This document shows positions 20,525-29,080 of a DNA stretch of 29,080 nucleotides, one piece after another. The position numbers were made by a program, and so were the translations under genes. How positions within the stretch are numbered: the stretch's first letter is position 1; every line of letters begins with the position of its first letter. The stretch spans positions 1 to 29,080 of IMG/VR virus record IMGVR_UViG_3300020453_000690. One strand, 5' to 3'. The stretch comes from a virus. Below the pieces are notes generated by a model. The model had not been told where the DNA came from. It worked only from the letters and a program-made list of their open reading frames with translations, and searched no databases.

Positions 20525-21707
20525 AACAATACCTTTATTTAAAGTTTTTATGGCTGACACAGCCGCCCCTGAAGTTACTAAAGTACTTAATAGTGGATTT
20601 ATAGGGCAAGGTCCTAAAGTAGACGAATTTGAAAAACAACTACAGGATTATTTTAATTTTAAAAATATACAAACTTTAAATGCAGGTACTTCAGCATTAC
20701 ATATGGCTCTTCATTTACTTAAAAAACCTAAACCACATTGGGATGAAGATGTATTTCAAGGAGTTGCTTATGTTTCACATAATTGGCCAGGTTTAGAACC
20801 AGGTGACGAAGTATTATGTACAGCTATGACTTGTACAGCTTCTAATTGGCCCGTTTTAGCTAATGGTTTAAAAATAAAATGGGTAGATATAGATCCAAAA
20901 ACATTAAATATGGATCTTGATGATTTAAAAAGGAAAATTACTCCAAAAACTAAAGTTATTATGGCAGTTCATTGGGGTGGTTATCCAATTGATCTAGACA
21001 AATTAAGAAGCATTAGAACCAGCTTTAGAAAAGAATTTGGTTGGGCCCCAGCTGTAATAGAAGATGGTGCTCATTCTTTTGGATCCAAATATAAAGGTAA
21101 ATTTATAGGTACCAATGATAATTTAACTATGTTTTCTTTACAAGCAATAAAACATGTTACTTCAATTGATGGTGGTTTATTATTTAGTCCTCATCAAGAA
21201 TTACATGACAGAGGTAAGTTAATTAGATGGTATGGTATTGATAGAGATGGTGATAGAAAAGATTTTAGATGTGAAGCAGATATTCCTGAATGGGGTTATA
21301 AATTCCATATGAATGATGTTTGTGCTACTGTAGGTATAGAAAATTTTAAACATTTAGATAATATAATTTCTAAACATAAAGAAAATGCTGCTTACTATGA
21401 TAAACATTTACAAAACATTCCTGGTGTTACTTTATTAGAAAGACAAGAAGGATTTGAATCGGCTTTTTGGATTTATTCTTTATTAGTAGATGATAGAGAT
21501 GGTTTTTATAAATACATGGATGAATGTAACATTTCAGTTTCTCAAGTACATGAAAGAAATGATAAACATACTTGTGTTAAAGAATTTAAAACGGAATTAC
21601 CTAATCTAGATAAAACCATAGGTAAAATAGTTAACATTCCTGTAGGATGGTGGATTACTTCAGAACAAAGAAAATATATTGTAGACTGTATTAGAAAGGG
21701 CTGGTAG
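20511..21707 (+). CDS. DegT/DnrJ/EryC1/StrS-family sugar aminotransferase
   Basis: A 398-aa PLP-dependent enzyme that adds an amino group to a nucleotide-linked keto-sugar. Landmarks are GFIGQGPKVDEFE (29-41), LNAGTSALHMAL (56-67) forming the phosphate cup, EDGAHSFGSKYKG (184-196) with Asp185 to the pyridine nitrogen, and FSLQAIKHVTSIDGGLL (208-224) with Lys214 as the Schiff-base lysine. Length is normal. A 20-residue insertion (HWDEDVFQGVAYVSHNWPG) separates the phosphate cup from the next strand, which is unusual. With the epimerase/dehydratase at 28023 and the acetyltransferase domain at 21707 it suggests an N-acylated aminosugar. Confidence 0.94.
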   Translation: MKPSETIPLFKVFMADTAAPEVTKVLNSGFIGQGPKVDEFEKQLQDYFNFKNIQTLNAGTSALHMALHLLKKPKPHWDEDVFQGVAYVSHNWPGLEPGDEVLCTAMTCTASNWPVLANGLKIKWVDIDPKTLNMDLDDLKRKITPKTKVIMAVHWGGYPIDLDKLRSIRTSFRKEFGWAPAVIEDGAHSFGSKYKGKFIGTNDNLTMFSLQAIKHVTSIDGGLLFSPHQELHDRGKLIRWYGIDRDGDRKDFRCEADIPEWGYKFHMNDVCATVGIENFKHLDNIISKHKENAAYYDKHLQNIPGVTLLERQEGFESAFWIYSLLVDDRDGFYKYMDECNISVSQVHERNDKHTCVKEFKTELPNLDKTIGKIVNIPVGWWITSEQRKYIVDCIRKGW

Positions 21708-23170
21708 TGGATAAATTCGATTACATAGTAAATTTTTGGTTTGGCCCCAGAGGTTCTAAAAAGGAATACACATATGATTTAAAAACTAAACAGGCAAAAC
21801 AATTAAAAACCAATTATGGTGCCTGGTTTCATAATATTAGTCATTATTTTACATTACATGCTCATTGTAAATTTCTTACTAAACATAAAATTAAAAACCT
21901 TAAAAATGTAATATTTGTTATTAACTTAACTAATGAAGATAAATATAATAATGTATTAAATGATGTTAATGAAATTGTTGAGTGGTATAATTTAGAAGAT
22001 AAAGTTACAGTAATAAAACATGATAATAAACACCATTCTTATGGTGCTTGGAATGAAGGTCTAAAATATTTAGTTAAGAAAAGTTTAGAAAATAGTAACA
22101 GCAAAAGTTTATCCGCTTTATTAGCAAGACCAACTTCAAAATATGCTTTTCTTTGTGAAGATGATTATGTGCCTACTGATGGAAAGTTTTTTAAACCATT
22201 TTTTAATAAATTTGATAATGATCAAAATTTAGGATTTGTAGCTCAACACGTTGGAGATATTCGTATTTCATTTGATATTAAATCTAAATTTAAAAATGCT
22301 AATGATGAACCTTACGATAAATCATATCCACGCCATAATGAAGATGTTAGACATGCAATGGTAAGTAATGGTTTCATTAAAATGAGAGTGTGTAAAGAAA
22401 TATATGCTAAAAAAAGTAAAAAATTTATTTTAAAATTAGATAAACCAAACATTTATAATAGATTAAGTGATAGAGCTTGGGAGCAAGTTCTATTTACGCG
22501 CCATATTGAAGAATTAGGATATAAAATTGATGGTATTAGTGATTCATGTTATATTCCTTTTGATGCAAATAATTCTAATAAACATCTTAATTTTGGAAAA
22601 AAAGAATGGTATGCTCCTATTAAACCTTATACTTATCCTGAAGAATTAGGTTTAAAAAAATTAACAGAAAATGATCTTAGTTGGTTTTTAGATATTAGAA
22701 ATGATGACTCAACTAGAAATTATTTATTAAATAATAACCAATTTACACTTGAGGAAGCTAAGAAATGGTTTAAAGGATTATCTAAATCACCTCTTTATCC
22801 TTATTTTATTATGTATTATACTTCTCGTAGGGTAGTAGAAAATAATATGAGAGAATATAATAATATTAGAACTGTTGAATATATAGAAAACCAACATAAT
22901 GTTGGTTATGTTAGACAATATTGGAGAGAAATAGATGGAGAAAAAATTATTGAATTAGGAGCTGATGTTCACCCAAAACACAGAAGAAAGGGTTATGCAA
23001 AGGCTGCTTATATTAAATTACTTAAAAACCTCGAATCTGCCTGTTTGTGGGTTTTTGAAGATAATTTTGCTCGTAATCTTTATTTTGAATTAGGTTTTAG
23101 AGATAATGGTAAAACTAAAATTAACAGAGGCAGAAAAGAATATCAAATGATATGGAGAAGAAAGAATTAA
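21707..23170 (+). CDS. Two-domain glycosyltransferase-GNAT acetyltransferase fusion
   Basis: A 487-aa protein. Residues 1-305 look like a GT-A glycosyltransferase: VIFVINLTNEDKYNNVLNDV (68-87), HSYGAWNEGL (110-119) and the DxD-like CEDDYVP (150-156). Residues 317-487 are a GNAT N-acetyltransferase: LTENDLSWFLDIRNDDSTRN start, QHNVGYVRQYW strand and the acetyl-CoA motif HPKHRRKGYAKAA (422-434), then FEDNFARNLYFELGFRDNG. The start is GTG at 21707, sharing one base with the aminotransferase stop (TAGTG). Next to an aminotransferase, the GNAT domain likely acylates the new amino group and the GT domain transfers that sugar (inference). Confidence 0.82.
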   Translation: MDKFDYIVNFWFGPRGSKKEYTYDLKTKQAKQLKTNYGAWFHNISHYFTLHAHCKFLTKHKIKNLKNVIFVINLTNEDKYNNVLNDVNEIVEWYNLEDKVTVIKHDNKHHSYGAWNEGLKYLVKKSLENSNSKSLSALLARPTSKYAFLCEDDYVPTDGKFFKPFFNKFDNDQNLGFVAQHVGDIRISFDIKSKFKNANDEPYDKSYPRHNEDVRHAMVSNGFIKMRVCKEIYAKKSKKFILKLDKPNIYNRLSDRAWEQVLFTRHIEELGYKIDGISDSCYIPFDANNSNKHLNFGKKEWYAPIKPYTYPEELGLKKLTENDLSWFLDIRNDDSTRNYLLNNNQFTLEEAKKWFKGLSKSPLYPYFIMYYTSRRVVENNMREYNNIRTVEYIENQHNVGYVRQYWREIDGEKIIELGADVHPKHRRKGYAKAAYIKLLKNLESACLWVFEDNFARNLYFELGFRDNGKTKINRGRKEYQMIWRRKN

Positions 23171-23949
23171 AATTTTTAATTATATTTTTTTATTACAATA
23201 GACCAGATATGGTTAGAAATGCTTTAAACAGTATTAACAAGCTAACTTATAAAAATTTTGAAATAGCTTTTATTGATGATGGAAGTGAAACAGAAGGAGA
23301 ACCTATTGTTAGAAGTATTTTAAAACCTAGTTTTCTTAAAAAAGTAAAATTTATTAATACAAATGATACTGTAGAAGCTAAAATAGCTAGAGAAGGAAGT
23401 GAAATAGGAAAATATGCTAATGAAGCAATTAAAGAATCAGATGCTGATATAATTTTTATGTTATGTGATGATGATGCTATTGTTCCTGATTATTTAAACA
23501 GTTTAAATCGGTTTTATAATTATAATCCTAATATTCACTATGCATATTGTAAACTAAAATATTATGACCCAACAGAAACGAGTTATACACGAGCTAAACC
23601 AAATGAAGAAGATATAACTACCAAATTAATACAACCAGTTACAAATTTAGATTCATCTCAAGTAAGTTGGAGAAGACAAAGTATGATAGATAAAGATTTT
23701 TGGTTTCCATATCCAAGAACAAGAAATTTAGATGCTGTTTTATTTGTTCATTTATGGCATCATTTTAAACATTGTTCTCCATTAAAAGAATATGGTCAAT
23801 ATAAAGCTATCTTTGATGATCAATTGGGTAATAGAAAACATGGTTATTATCAATTAGATAAATGGCATAATGGAAGTGAATATGCTGGAGTAGAAAAAAC
23901 TCCATTAGATAATGATCCCAATGATGAATATAAAGTAAATGTCAGATAA
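23152..23949 (+). CDS. Glycosyltransferase family 2
   Basis: A 265-aa GT-A enzyme. LIIFFYYNRPDMVRNALNSI (9-28) is the donor-binding entry, FEIAFIDDGS (36-45) carries the UDP-contacting Asp pair, and IIFMLCDDDAIVPDYL (100-115) contains the DDD metal motif. SQVSWRRQSMIDKDFWFPYP precedes the putative catalytic acidic region. It overlaps the upstream fusion gene by 19 nt and the sulfotransferase gene by 11 nt. Acceptor unknown. Confidence 0.9.
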   Translation: MEKKELKFLIIFFYYNRPDMVRNALNSINKLTYKNFEIAFIDDGSETEGEPIVRSILKPSFLKKVKFINTNDTVEAKIAREGSEIGKYANEAIKESDADIIFMLCDDDAIVPDYLNSLNRFYNYNPNIHYAYCKLKYYDPTETSYTRAKPNEEDITTKLIQPVTNLDSSQVSWRRQSMIDKDFWFPYPRTRNLDAVLFVHLWHHFKHCSPLKEYGQYKAIFDDQLGNRKHGYYQLDKWHNGSEYAGVEKTPLDNDPNDEYKVNVR

Positions 23950-24868
23950 AGATAAAATAAAAGAAGGTATTAAAAATTTGAGTAAATACTACTCAGAACC
24001 TAATTTTAAGGTTAATGAATCGTTATGGAAATTTTGTCCTTCGGATCATTTACTCCATATTCATATTCCTAAATGTGCTGGTACTTGGTTAAAACAAATC
24101 GTTTATAATTCACCCTCTGGTACTCATAGATTTAATCATGGTCATCTTCCTGCTGCTATTCAAAGATTAATGCTTGAAGATAGGGGTTATAAATGGGATC
24201 AATTTAAACCCTGGGCTATTGTAAGAAATCCTTGGGATAGACTTTGGTCAGCTTATAAGTACACTAAATGGGGAGGAGTAGAAGTTAATTTAAGACCAGT
24301 AGCGGAAACAAGAGGAAAATTTGAATTAAAATCTAAAAATTATATTACTAATAGTAAGTTATATGTTCCTTATACTGAAAAGTTACCTATACATCATTTC
24401 CATTTAGATACACTTTATAGTTGGGAAGAAGAATCAACTGAAAAAGTAGAGCTTGGATGGTTAAAAAACCAAAATATAGGAAAAGATTTTAAAGAATATG
24501 TTACAACTTTATGGAAAAAAATACCAAGTAATAAAATAAAAAAAGAAGATAAAAAGCCTTGGTTTAGACAAATTGAAAAAAATATTTATTTAGACCCACA
24601 AATGACTTTTTTAAGAGATAAAATTGATTTTGGAGAAGTTATTGTTCCTCATATATTTCGTCATAATGAAATTAAAAAATTCTTAAAATGGGCTGAGTCA
24701 CAAAGTAAAGATAAATTTATAACTAAAAGAACTAACCAAAAAAAATCATATAATACCTCAATAAATAGGATCCATTATTTTAATGTTTATGATGATGATA
24801 TGATTAATATGGTAGGTGATTTATATAAAGAAGATATTGATTATTTAAATTATAGTTTTGAAGAATAA
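23939..24868 (+). CDS. Sulfotransferase
   Basis: A 309-aa PAPS-dependent sulfotransferase. The 5'-phosphosulfate loop HIHIPKCAGTWLKQI (40-54, Lys45) and the 3'-phosphate motif AIVRNPWDRLWSAY (93-106, Arg96, Ser104) are both canonical. HGHLPAA after the first helix fits the carbohydrate sulfotransferase family. It would transfer sulfate to a sugar, probably on the glycan made by the neighbouring glycosyltransferases. Compared with the sulfotransferase-like gene at 6796 it keeps the PK.G.T loop, so it is the more clearly active of the two. PAPS must come from the host, since no PAPS synthesis genes are in the window. Confidence 0.9.
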   Translation: MSDKDKIKEGIKNLSKYYSEPNFKVNESLWKFCPSDHLLHIHIPKCAGTWLKQIVYNSPSGTHRFNHGHLPAAIQRLMLEDRGYKWDQFKPWAIVRNPWDRLWSAYKYTKWGGVEVNLRPVAETRGKFELKSKNYITNSKLYVPYTEKLPIHHFHLDTLYSWEEESTEKVELGWLKNQNIGKDFKEYVTTLWKKIPSNKIKKEDKKPWFRQIEKNIYLDPQMTFLRDKIDFGEVIVPHIFRHNEIKKFLKWAESQSKDKFITKRTNQKKSYNTSINRIHYFNVYDDDMINMVGDLYKEDIDYLNYSFEE

Positions 24869-25767
24869 TGTTACAATTTAAAATAAATAATGATCAGGTT
24901 ATCAACGATGGTGAAGTAGATAAATTAGGAATACCATTAGATAAAGTAAATACTGTTTTTCCTAATGATCTTTATGATGGTTGGTTTCCATTTACTAGAT
25001 TATGCTTTTCTTTAGGTGATTGGGCTGTAATAAGTGGGTTACCTCAAGCATTAAAATCTAAATATCCCCATCTTAAATTTGCTTTACCTTCTAGAAATTA
25101 TTTAGAACAAATATTTGGTAATGCTATAGGTCAATGGAGTTATGGTAATAATAATCCTTTAGATTATATTGATTACATATTTAAAAATAATCCTTATGTT
25201 TATTATAGATTTGAACCTGGAGACTTTGATGTTATTTTTACTGATCATGATAGAGCCTATACTGATGATATTAATATTCCTTTAACTGAACAAATACTAT
25301 TAAGATTTGGATTTACTCAGGATGAATTAAGTAAAATAGATTGTAGACCACATTTATATTTTGATAAAGATGAAAATCCTAATCCTACAATTAAAGATGA
25401 ATATGGTTGTTTATTATTTGCTTCTAGAATAGAAAAATTAAAAGGTAGATGGGATGATAAAAATTTAATTAAAGAAGCTAGGAAATATAAAGATACTCCC
25501 GTATATTATTATAGTGAATTTGATTTAAAAGATACAGAATGGGATGAATTATTTCCTATTCGTTATGATTTAGCTAAATTAAGTTTAAGAGAACAATTAG
25601 TAATTAAATCAAGAGCTAAATTTAATATTGGTTATCAAGCTGGGATGAATGATGCTATTAGTAAACATTCTAATAATATTATTTTAACCCCCTATGATAA
25701 TATAAAAGAAAATATAATAAGAAATGTTAAATATATCCACTTTGATGGAACAATAAAACAAATTTAA
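24868..25767 (+). CDS. Uncharacterised protein, possible GT-B glycosyltransferase (GT9-like)
   Basis: A 299-aa protein without a confident family. FSLGDWAVISGLPQALKSKY (48-67) followed by PHLKFALPS resembles the start of GT9 heptosyltransferase-type enzymes (GD...P....LK..YP). The second half begins GCLLFASRIEKLKGRWDD and ends near SRAKFNIGYQAGMNDAISKH and IILTPYD, where a GT-B donor site would lie. Context in the glycan island supports a sugar-transfer role, but the signature is weak. It shares one base with the sulfotransferase stop and one with the following gene (TAATG on both sides). Confidence 0.6.
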   Translation: MLQFKINNDQVINDGEVDKLGIPLDKVNTVFPNDLYDGWFPFTRLCFSLGDWAVISGLPQALKSKYPHLKFALPSRNYLEQIFGNAIGQWSYGNNNPLDYIDYIFKNNPYVYYRFEPGDFDVIFTDHDRAYTDDINIPLTEQILLRFGFTQDELSKIDCRPHLYFDKDENPNPTIKDEYGCLLFASRIEKLKGRWDDKNLIKEARKYKDTPVYYYSEFDLKDTEWDELFPIRYDLAKLSLREQLVIKSRAKFNIGYQAGMNDAISKHSNNIILTPYDNIKENIIRNVKYIHFDGTIKQI

Positions 25768-27233
25768 TGGCGTACTTAACCACAGAATTACAAACAAAAT
25801 ATCAATTTAATATTGATGTTGTTACTCAATTAGAAAAGGAGTTTGGGGATGATTATTATGATTTAGAAGCAGAATATAATGAATACTGGAATAGTGTATT
25901 GATGAATCAAATAATTCATGAATCATCTGGTGGTCAAGGTAAATTTGCTGGCGCCGGCCCTATAGATTATAATGAAGGTAAAATAATTTATTTTTATATT
26001 AGATTAAGAAAACCAAGAAATGTTTTAGAAATAGGATTTGCTAGTGGAGTAAGTTCAGCTTTAATTGCTAAAGCATTAGAAATGAATGGAAATGGTAAAC
26101 TTTATACTGGTGATTTAAATAGTGCCCCTGACCATAAGTGGATTATAACTGATTTTAAGTATTATATTGAAAAAGGAACTATAGTACCTACCTATCCTAT
26201 TGATGGGGTTCAATTTGTAGAAGAATTTGATGAAAAAATCCCTATTGATTTAACATTTTCAGATGCAAGTCATGAAAAATCATTTTGTTATCATTTAGCG
26301 TGTTCATTATTTGAAAAATATCCTGATGCATTACATTTATATCACGAATATTCATTTTCACCTCTATCTACTAATGATTATAAACAATTTATTAGTGCTA
26401 AACAAAATCACCAACACCAAACATTTTATGAGCGCGAGGCATTTGAAGAACATTTTGATGAAGATTACTATCAGCATTATGGTTTTTATGGTAGTTGTGG
26501 TTTAGGTGTTGTTAAAAAAAGAGAAAATAATGTAGCTATGAAAGTTTATTATAGATTATCTAATTTAGAAGCTAGTATACCTAAGAAAAAAATAAAAAAT
26601 GCTACTAAAGAATATTGTTTAACTAATTGTATTATGGAATTTGGTAAAGATAATATTACAATTGTAGGTGATAGATTAAATGATGAAACCAAAAATTATG
26701 TTAATAGCTTAGATTTAAGATTAGTTGAAGTTGATAATGGAACAGGTGCTGGTACTTTTAGGGATGCATTAAATTTAGCTATTGAGGAAAACGATGATGA
26801 TACAATGGTTTATTTACTTGAAGATGATTTCCTCCATAAACCAGGCTCTAAAAAATTATTAAAAGAGGGTATTAAACGTTATAAAATGTATACTACATTA
26901 TATGACCATCCAGATAAATATATTAATGCAAGAGATGGAGGTAATCCTCAAATTGATATGAATGCTGAAATAACTAGGCTTTCTAGAACTAAATCCATAC
27001 ATTGGAAACTAACTAATAGTACAGTTATGAGCTTTGCTACTTATGTTTCTAGACTTAAAGAAGATTTAGATTTAATTAAAAAATATTCAAGTGAAAAAAT
27101 TACTGATTCATATGGTTTTTTTACTGAATTAATAAATACAAAACAAATTGGTGTAGTAAGTAGTGTTCCTGGTTATTCAACACACTGTGAAACTAATTGG
27201 TTATCACCATTAACAGATTGGACAAAAATATGA
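25767..27233 (+). CDS. Two-domain SAM methyltransferase-glycosyltransferase fusion
   Basis: A 488-aa protein. Residues 1-252 look like a class I methyltransferase of the class-24 type: VLEIGFASGVSSALIAKAL (86-104) is the SAM loop, GKLYTGDL (110-117) the next acidic strand, and IDLTFSDASHE (160-170) the SDASHE strand. Residues 258-488 form a GT-A-like domain: VYYRLSNLEASI start, GAGTFRDALNLAIEEN (327-342), the metal motif LLEDDFLHKPG (350-360) and a C-terminal YSTHCETNWLSPL. It may methylate and transfer the same sugar. It ends with an ATGA overlap with the next glycosyltransferase. Confidence 0.82.
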   Translation: MAYLTTELQTKYQFNIDVVTQLEKEFGDDYYDLEAEYNEYWNSVLMNQIIHESSGGQGKFAGAGPIDYNEGKIIYFYIRLRKPRNVLEIGFASGVSSALIAKALEMNGNGKLYTGDLNSAPDHKWIITDFKYYIEKGTIVPTYPIDGVQFVEEFDEKIPIDLTFSDASHEKSFCYHLACSLFEKYPDALHLYHEYSFSPLSTNDYKQFISAKQNHQHQTFYEREAFEEHFDEDYYQHYGFYGSCGLGVVKKRENNVAMKVYYRLSNLEASIPKKKIKNATKEYCLTNCIMEFGKDNITIVGDRLNDETKNYVNSLDLRLVEVDNGTGAGTFRDALNLAIEENDDDTMVYLLEDDFLHKPGSKKLLKEGIKRYKMYTTLYDHPDKYINARDGGNPQIDMNAEITRLSRTKSIHWKLTNSTVMSFATYVSRLKEDLDLIKKYSSEKITDSYGFFTELINTKQIGVVSSVPGYSTHCETNWLSPLTDWTKI

Positions 27234-28030
27234 TAAGTTTAATTATACCAACATATAGAAATCCTGATTATTTACATTTATGTTTACGATCAGCTATTGA
27301 ACAACAAACTAACGAAAATGAAATAATTGTAGCCGTAGATGGTTTTATGGAAGAGTCTAGAGATGTTTTAGATGATTTTATTGATGAAATAAAAATTTTA
27401 GATTTAGGTCATAATCAAGGAATGCAAACGGCTCTTAATTTAGCTGTAATGAATGCTACTAATGAAAAAATTTGTATTATAAATGATGACAATGTTTTAT
27501 GTAAAGGTTGGGATGAAATTATTGAATCGGAATTAAATGAAAAACAAGTATTAACTATAAATCAAATTGAACCTACTGGACCTGGTATATTTAATTTCCC
27601 AGTTAAAGATTTAGGACGTACCCCAAAAGATTTTAGGTATGATGAATTTATAGAATATGAGTTAAGATTAAGAGAAAAAGATATATTAACTAGAGATGGA
27701 GGAATATTTCCATTTGCAATGTATAAAAAAGATTATATGATTGTAGGTGGGTTTGATACAATGTATCAATCACCATTTATTTGTGATTGGGATTTTTTCT
27801 TAAAGTTAGATCTTAATAATATTGCTTTTTATAGAACACATTCAGGTCATTTTTATCATTTTGGTAGTACAGCTACTAAAAATGGTAAAGAAGGAGAAAA
27901 ATTTAAGGCTACTGAAGGACCAGCAGCTGAAATATTTATGTATAAATGGGGTATCCCTCCTAGGTTATTTGAAAACTTATCACATAACCCAAAGGATAAT
28001 AAAGTAGTAAAAGGTATTAAATATGAGTAA
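27230..28030 (+). CDS. Glycosyltransferase family 2
   Basis: A 266-aa GT-A enzyme beginning MISLIIPTYRNPDYLHLCLR, a textbook GT2 N-terminus. EIIVAVDGFMEES (31-43) and ICIINDDNVL (81-90, DDN metal motif) follow, then GGFDTMYQSPFICDWDFFLK with a likely acidic catalytic region, and a His-rich SGHFYHFGS. I start it at ATG 27230, giving an ATGA overlap; the in-frame ATG at 27197 adds 11 residues inside the upstream gene that do not fit the family. It overlaps the epimerase by 8 nt. Confidence 0.9.
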   Translation: MISLIIPTYRNPDYLHLCLRSAIEQQTNENEIIVAVDGFMEESRDVLDDFIDEIKILDLGHNQGMQTALNLAVMNATNEKICIINDDNVLCKGWDEIIESELNEKQVLTINQIEPTGPGIFNFPVKDLGRTPKDFRYDEFIEYELRLREKDILTRDGGIFPFAMYKKDYMIVGGFDTMYQSPFICDWDFFLKLDLNNIAFYRTHSGHFYHFGSTATKNGKEGEKFKATEGPAAEIFMYKWGIPPRLFENLSHNPKDNKVVKGIKYE

Positions 28031-29033
28031 AAAAACAGTTTTAATTACAGGTGTAGCTGGTTTATTAGGTAGTAGATTAGCTGATTGGATTATTGAAAAT
28101 AAATCAGATGAATATCAAGTTATAGGTGTTGATGATTTAAGTGGAGGTTATAAAGATAATATCCATCCAGACGTTAAATTTTGGCAGATGGATTTAGTAA
28201 ATCATCCTATAGAAAATATATTTGAAGCACATAAAATAGACTATGTATATCATTTTGCTGCTTATGCTGCTGAAGGATTATCGCCTTTTATACGTTCATA
28301 TAACTATGATAATAACTTAAAGGCAACAGCCCGATTAGTTAATGAGTGTATAAAAAACGATGTTAAAAGATTGGTATTTACGTCTACAATGGCTGTGTAT
28401 GGTCATGGTGAAGGTGGTATTTTCCATGAAGATATGATTAGAAATCCAATTGATCCTTATGGTATTGCTAAAATGGCATGTGAAAGAGATATAGAAGTAG
28501 CTAATGAACAACATGGATTAGATTACTGTATAATTAGACCCCACAATGTTTATGGTGCCAAACAAAATATTTGGGACAAATATAGAAATGTTTTAGGTAT
28601 TTGGATGTATTATTTACTTAATGATCAACCTATAACAATATTTGGAGATGGGACACAACGTAGAGCTTTTAGTTATATAGACGATTCACTTGAACCTTTA
28701 TTTAGAGCACATTTAGAACCTAAAGCATCTAAACAAATTATTAATTTAGGTGGTATTGAAGATTATAGTATACTCCACTGCGCTGAAGTATTACAAAAAG
28801 TAACAGGTAAAGGTGAAATAGTTCATTTAGAAAAAAGACATGAAGTACATACAGCAGTTCCTACTTGGCAAAAATCAGTTGATATTTTAGGTTTTGAATA
28901 TAAAACATCACTAGAAGAAGGTTTAATGAGAATGTGGGATTGGGCTCAATTACAGCCTATGAGAGATAGGTTCATTTGGGAAGATTATGAAATTGAAAAA
29001 GGTATATATAGTTTTTGGAAAAATAAAAAATAA
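28023..29033 (+). CDS. NAD-dependent nucleotide-sugar epimerase/dehydratase (extended SDR)
   Basis: A 336-aa extended short-chain dehydrogenase. The NAD loop is LITGVAGLLG (7-16, GxxGxxG), the acidic cofactor residues follow in VDDLSGG (36-42), and YHFAAYAAEG (76-85) matches the family's HLAA motif. The catalytic set is Ser121/Thr122 in FTSTMAVYG and Tyr146-x3-Lys150 in DPYGIAK. RPHNVYGAKQN and FGDGTQRRAFSYIDD match UDP-glucose 4-epimerase-like enzymes. The precise reaction (epimerase or 4,6-dehydratase) cannot be fixed; it would feed the aminotransferase and glycosyltransferases. Confidence 0.93.
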   Translation: MSKKTVLITGVAGLLGSRLADWIIENKSDEYQVIGVDDLSGGYKDNIHPDVKFWQMDLVNHPIENIFEAHKIDYVYHFAAYAAEGLSPFIRSYNYDNNLKATARLVNECIKNDVKRLVFTSTMAVYGHGEGGIFHEDMIRNPIDPYGIAKMACERDIEVANEQHGLDYCIIRPHNVYGAKQNIWDKYRNVLGIWMYYLLNDQPITIFGDGTQRRAFSYIDDSLEPLFRAHLEPKASKQIINLGGIEDYSILHCAEVLQKVTGKGEIVHLEKRHEVHTAVPTWQKSVDILGFEYKTSLEEGLMRMWDWAQLQPMRDRFIWEDYEIEKGIYSFWKNKK

Positions 29034-29036
29034 ATT

Positions 29037-29080
29037 ATGAATATAGGAATAATAGGTCAAGGTTTTGTTGGTAATGCTAT
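29037..29080 (+). CDS. Start of a Rossmann-fold dehydrogenase (3' truncated by window)
   Basis: Only 14 complete codons are visible: MNIGIIGQGFVGNA. GxGxxG (G7-Q-G9-F-V-G12) is an NAD(P)-binding loop, and GQGFVGNA is typical of UDP-glucose or GDP-mannose 6-dehydrogenases. It starts 3 nt after the epimerase stop. A nucleotide-sugar dehydrogenase would fit the island, but other Rossmann enzymes remain possible. Confidence 0.6.
   Translation, partial: MNIGIIGQGFVGNA

Noticed and set aside
1-29080. CRISPR array, insertion sequence or attachment site
   Set aside because: No regularly spaced repeats, transposase or integrase motifs, and no tRNA-end duplication were seen by eye.

Overview
The window is a dense, single-strand (+) stretch of a large tailed-phage genome of the T4 type. 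It carries recognisable T4-style replication proteins: family B DNA polymerase (gp43), sliding clamp (gp45) and both clamp-loader subunits (gp44, gp62). Around them are genes typical of marine T4-like myoviruses, including Hsp20, 2-oxoglutarate oxygenases, a MazG-like protein and a RecB-like nuclease. The DNA is very A+T-rich. Genes overlap by 1-20 nt (ATGA, TAATG), and almost no start codon has a Shine-Dalgarno sequence. Weak SD use and A/T-rich start contexts would fit a Bacteroidetes (flavobacterial) or another low-GC marine host, but this cannot be settled from the window.

Layout. (1) 1-4735: a 7-deazaguanine block with queC (5' truncated), queD, queE and folE, the whole GTP-to-preQ0 pathway. 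A tRNA-Gln, two small membrane proteins, a thioredoxin, a 2OG oxygenase, a phosphoribosyltransferase and a MazG-like NTP pyrophosphohydrolase are interleaved. (2) 4735-8339: a DNA polymerase split into a 567-aa N-terminal ORF (exonuclease, motifs A and B) and a 311-aa C-terminal ORF (motif C DTDS). A two-gene cassette (DUF6165-like protein and sulfotransferase) lies between them. (3) 8363-10123: sliding clamp, DUF6445-like oxygenase and a Cys-rich protein. (4) 10131-13007: chaperone block with Hsp20, GroES and a full-length GroEL. (5) 13031-16435: clamp loader (gp44, gp62), small conserved proteins, a DUF1599 protein and a PD-(D/E)XK nuclease. (6) 16501-29080: an RHH regulator, then an uninterrupted glycan island of glycosyltransferases, DegT aminotransferase, sulfotransferase, epimerase and the start of a probable nucleotide-sugar dehydrogenase, including two domain fusions.

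How it fits together. A repeated element, TTCGTATATT, lies only 5-6 nt before the first ATG of several transcription units (8363, 10147, 10707, 13031). It looks like the phage's own promoter -10 region and implies leaderless or nearly leaderless mRNAs. The preQ0 genes suggest 7-deazaguanine modification of phage DNA, or of tRNA; no transglycosylase is in the window. The glycan island implies synthesis or remodelling of a decorated, possibly sulfated and aminated, sugar structure. The most unusual feature is glycan-type cargo inside the DNA polymerase gene: deleting 6424-7400 between two in-phase GAAAT repeats would restore one uninterrupted polymerase frame of about 875 aa.
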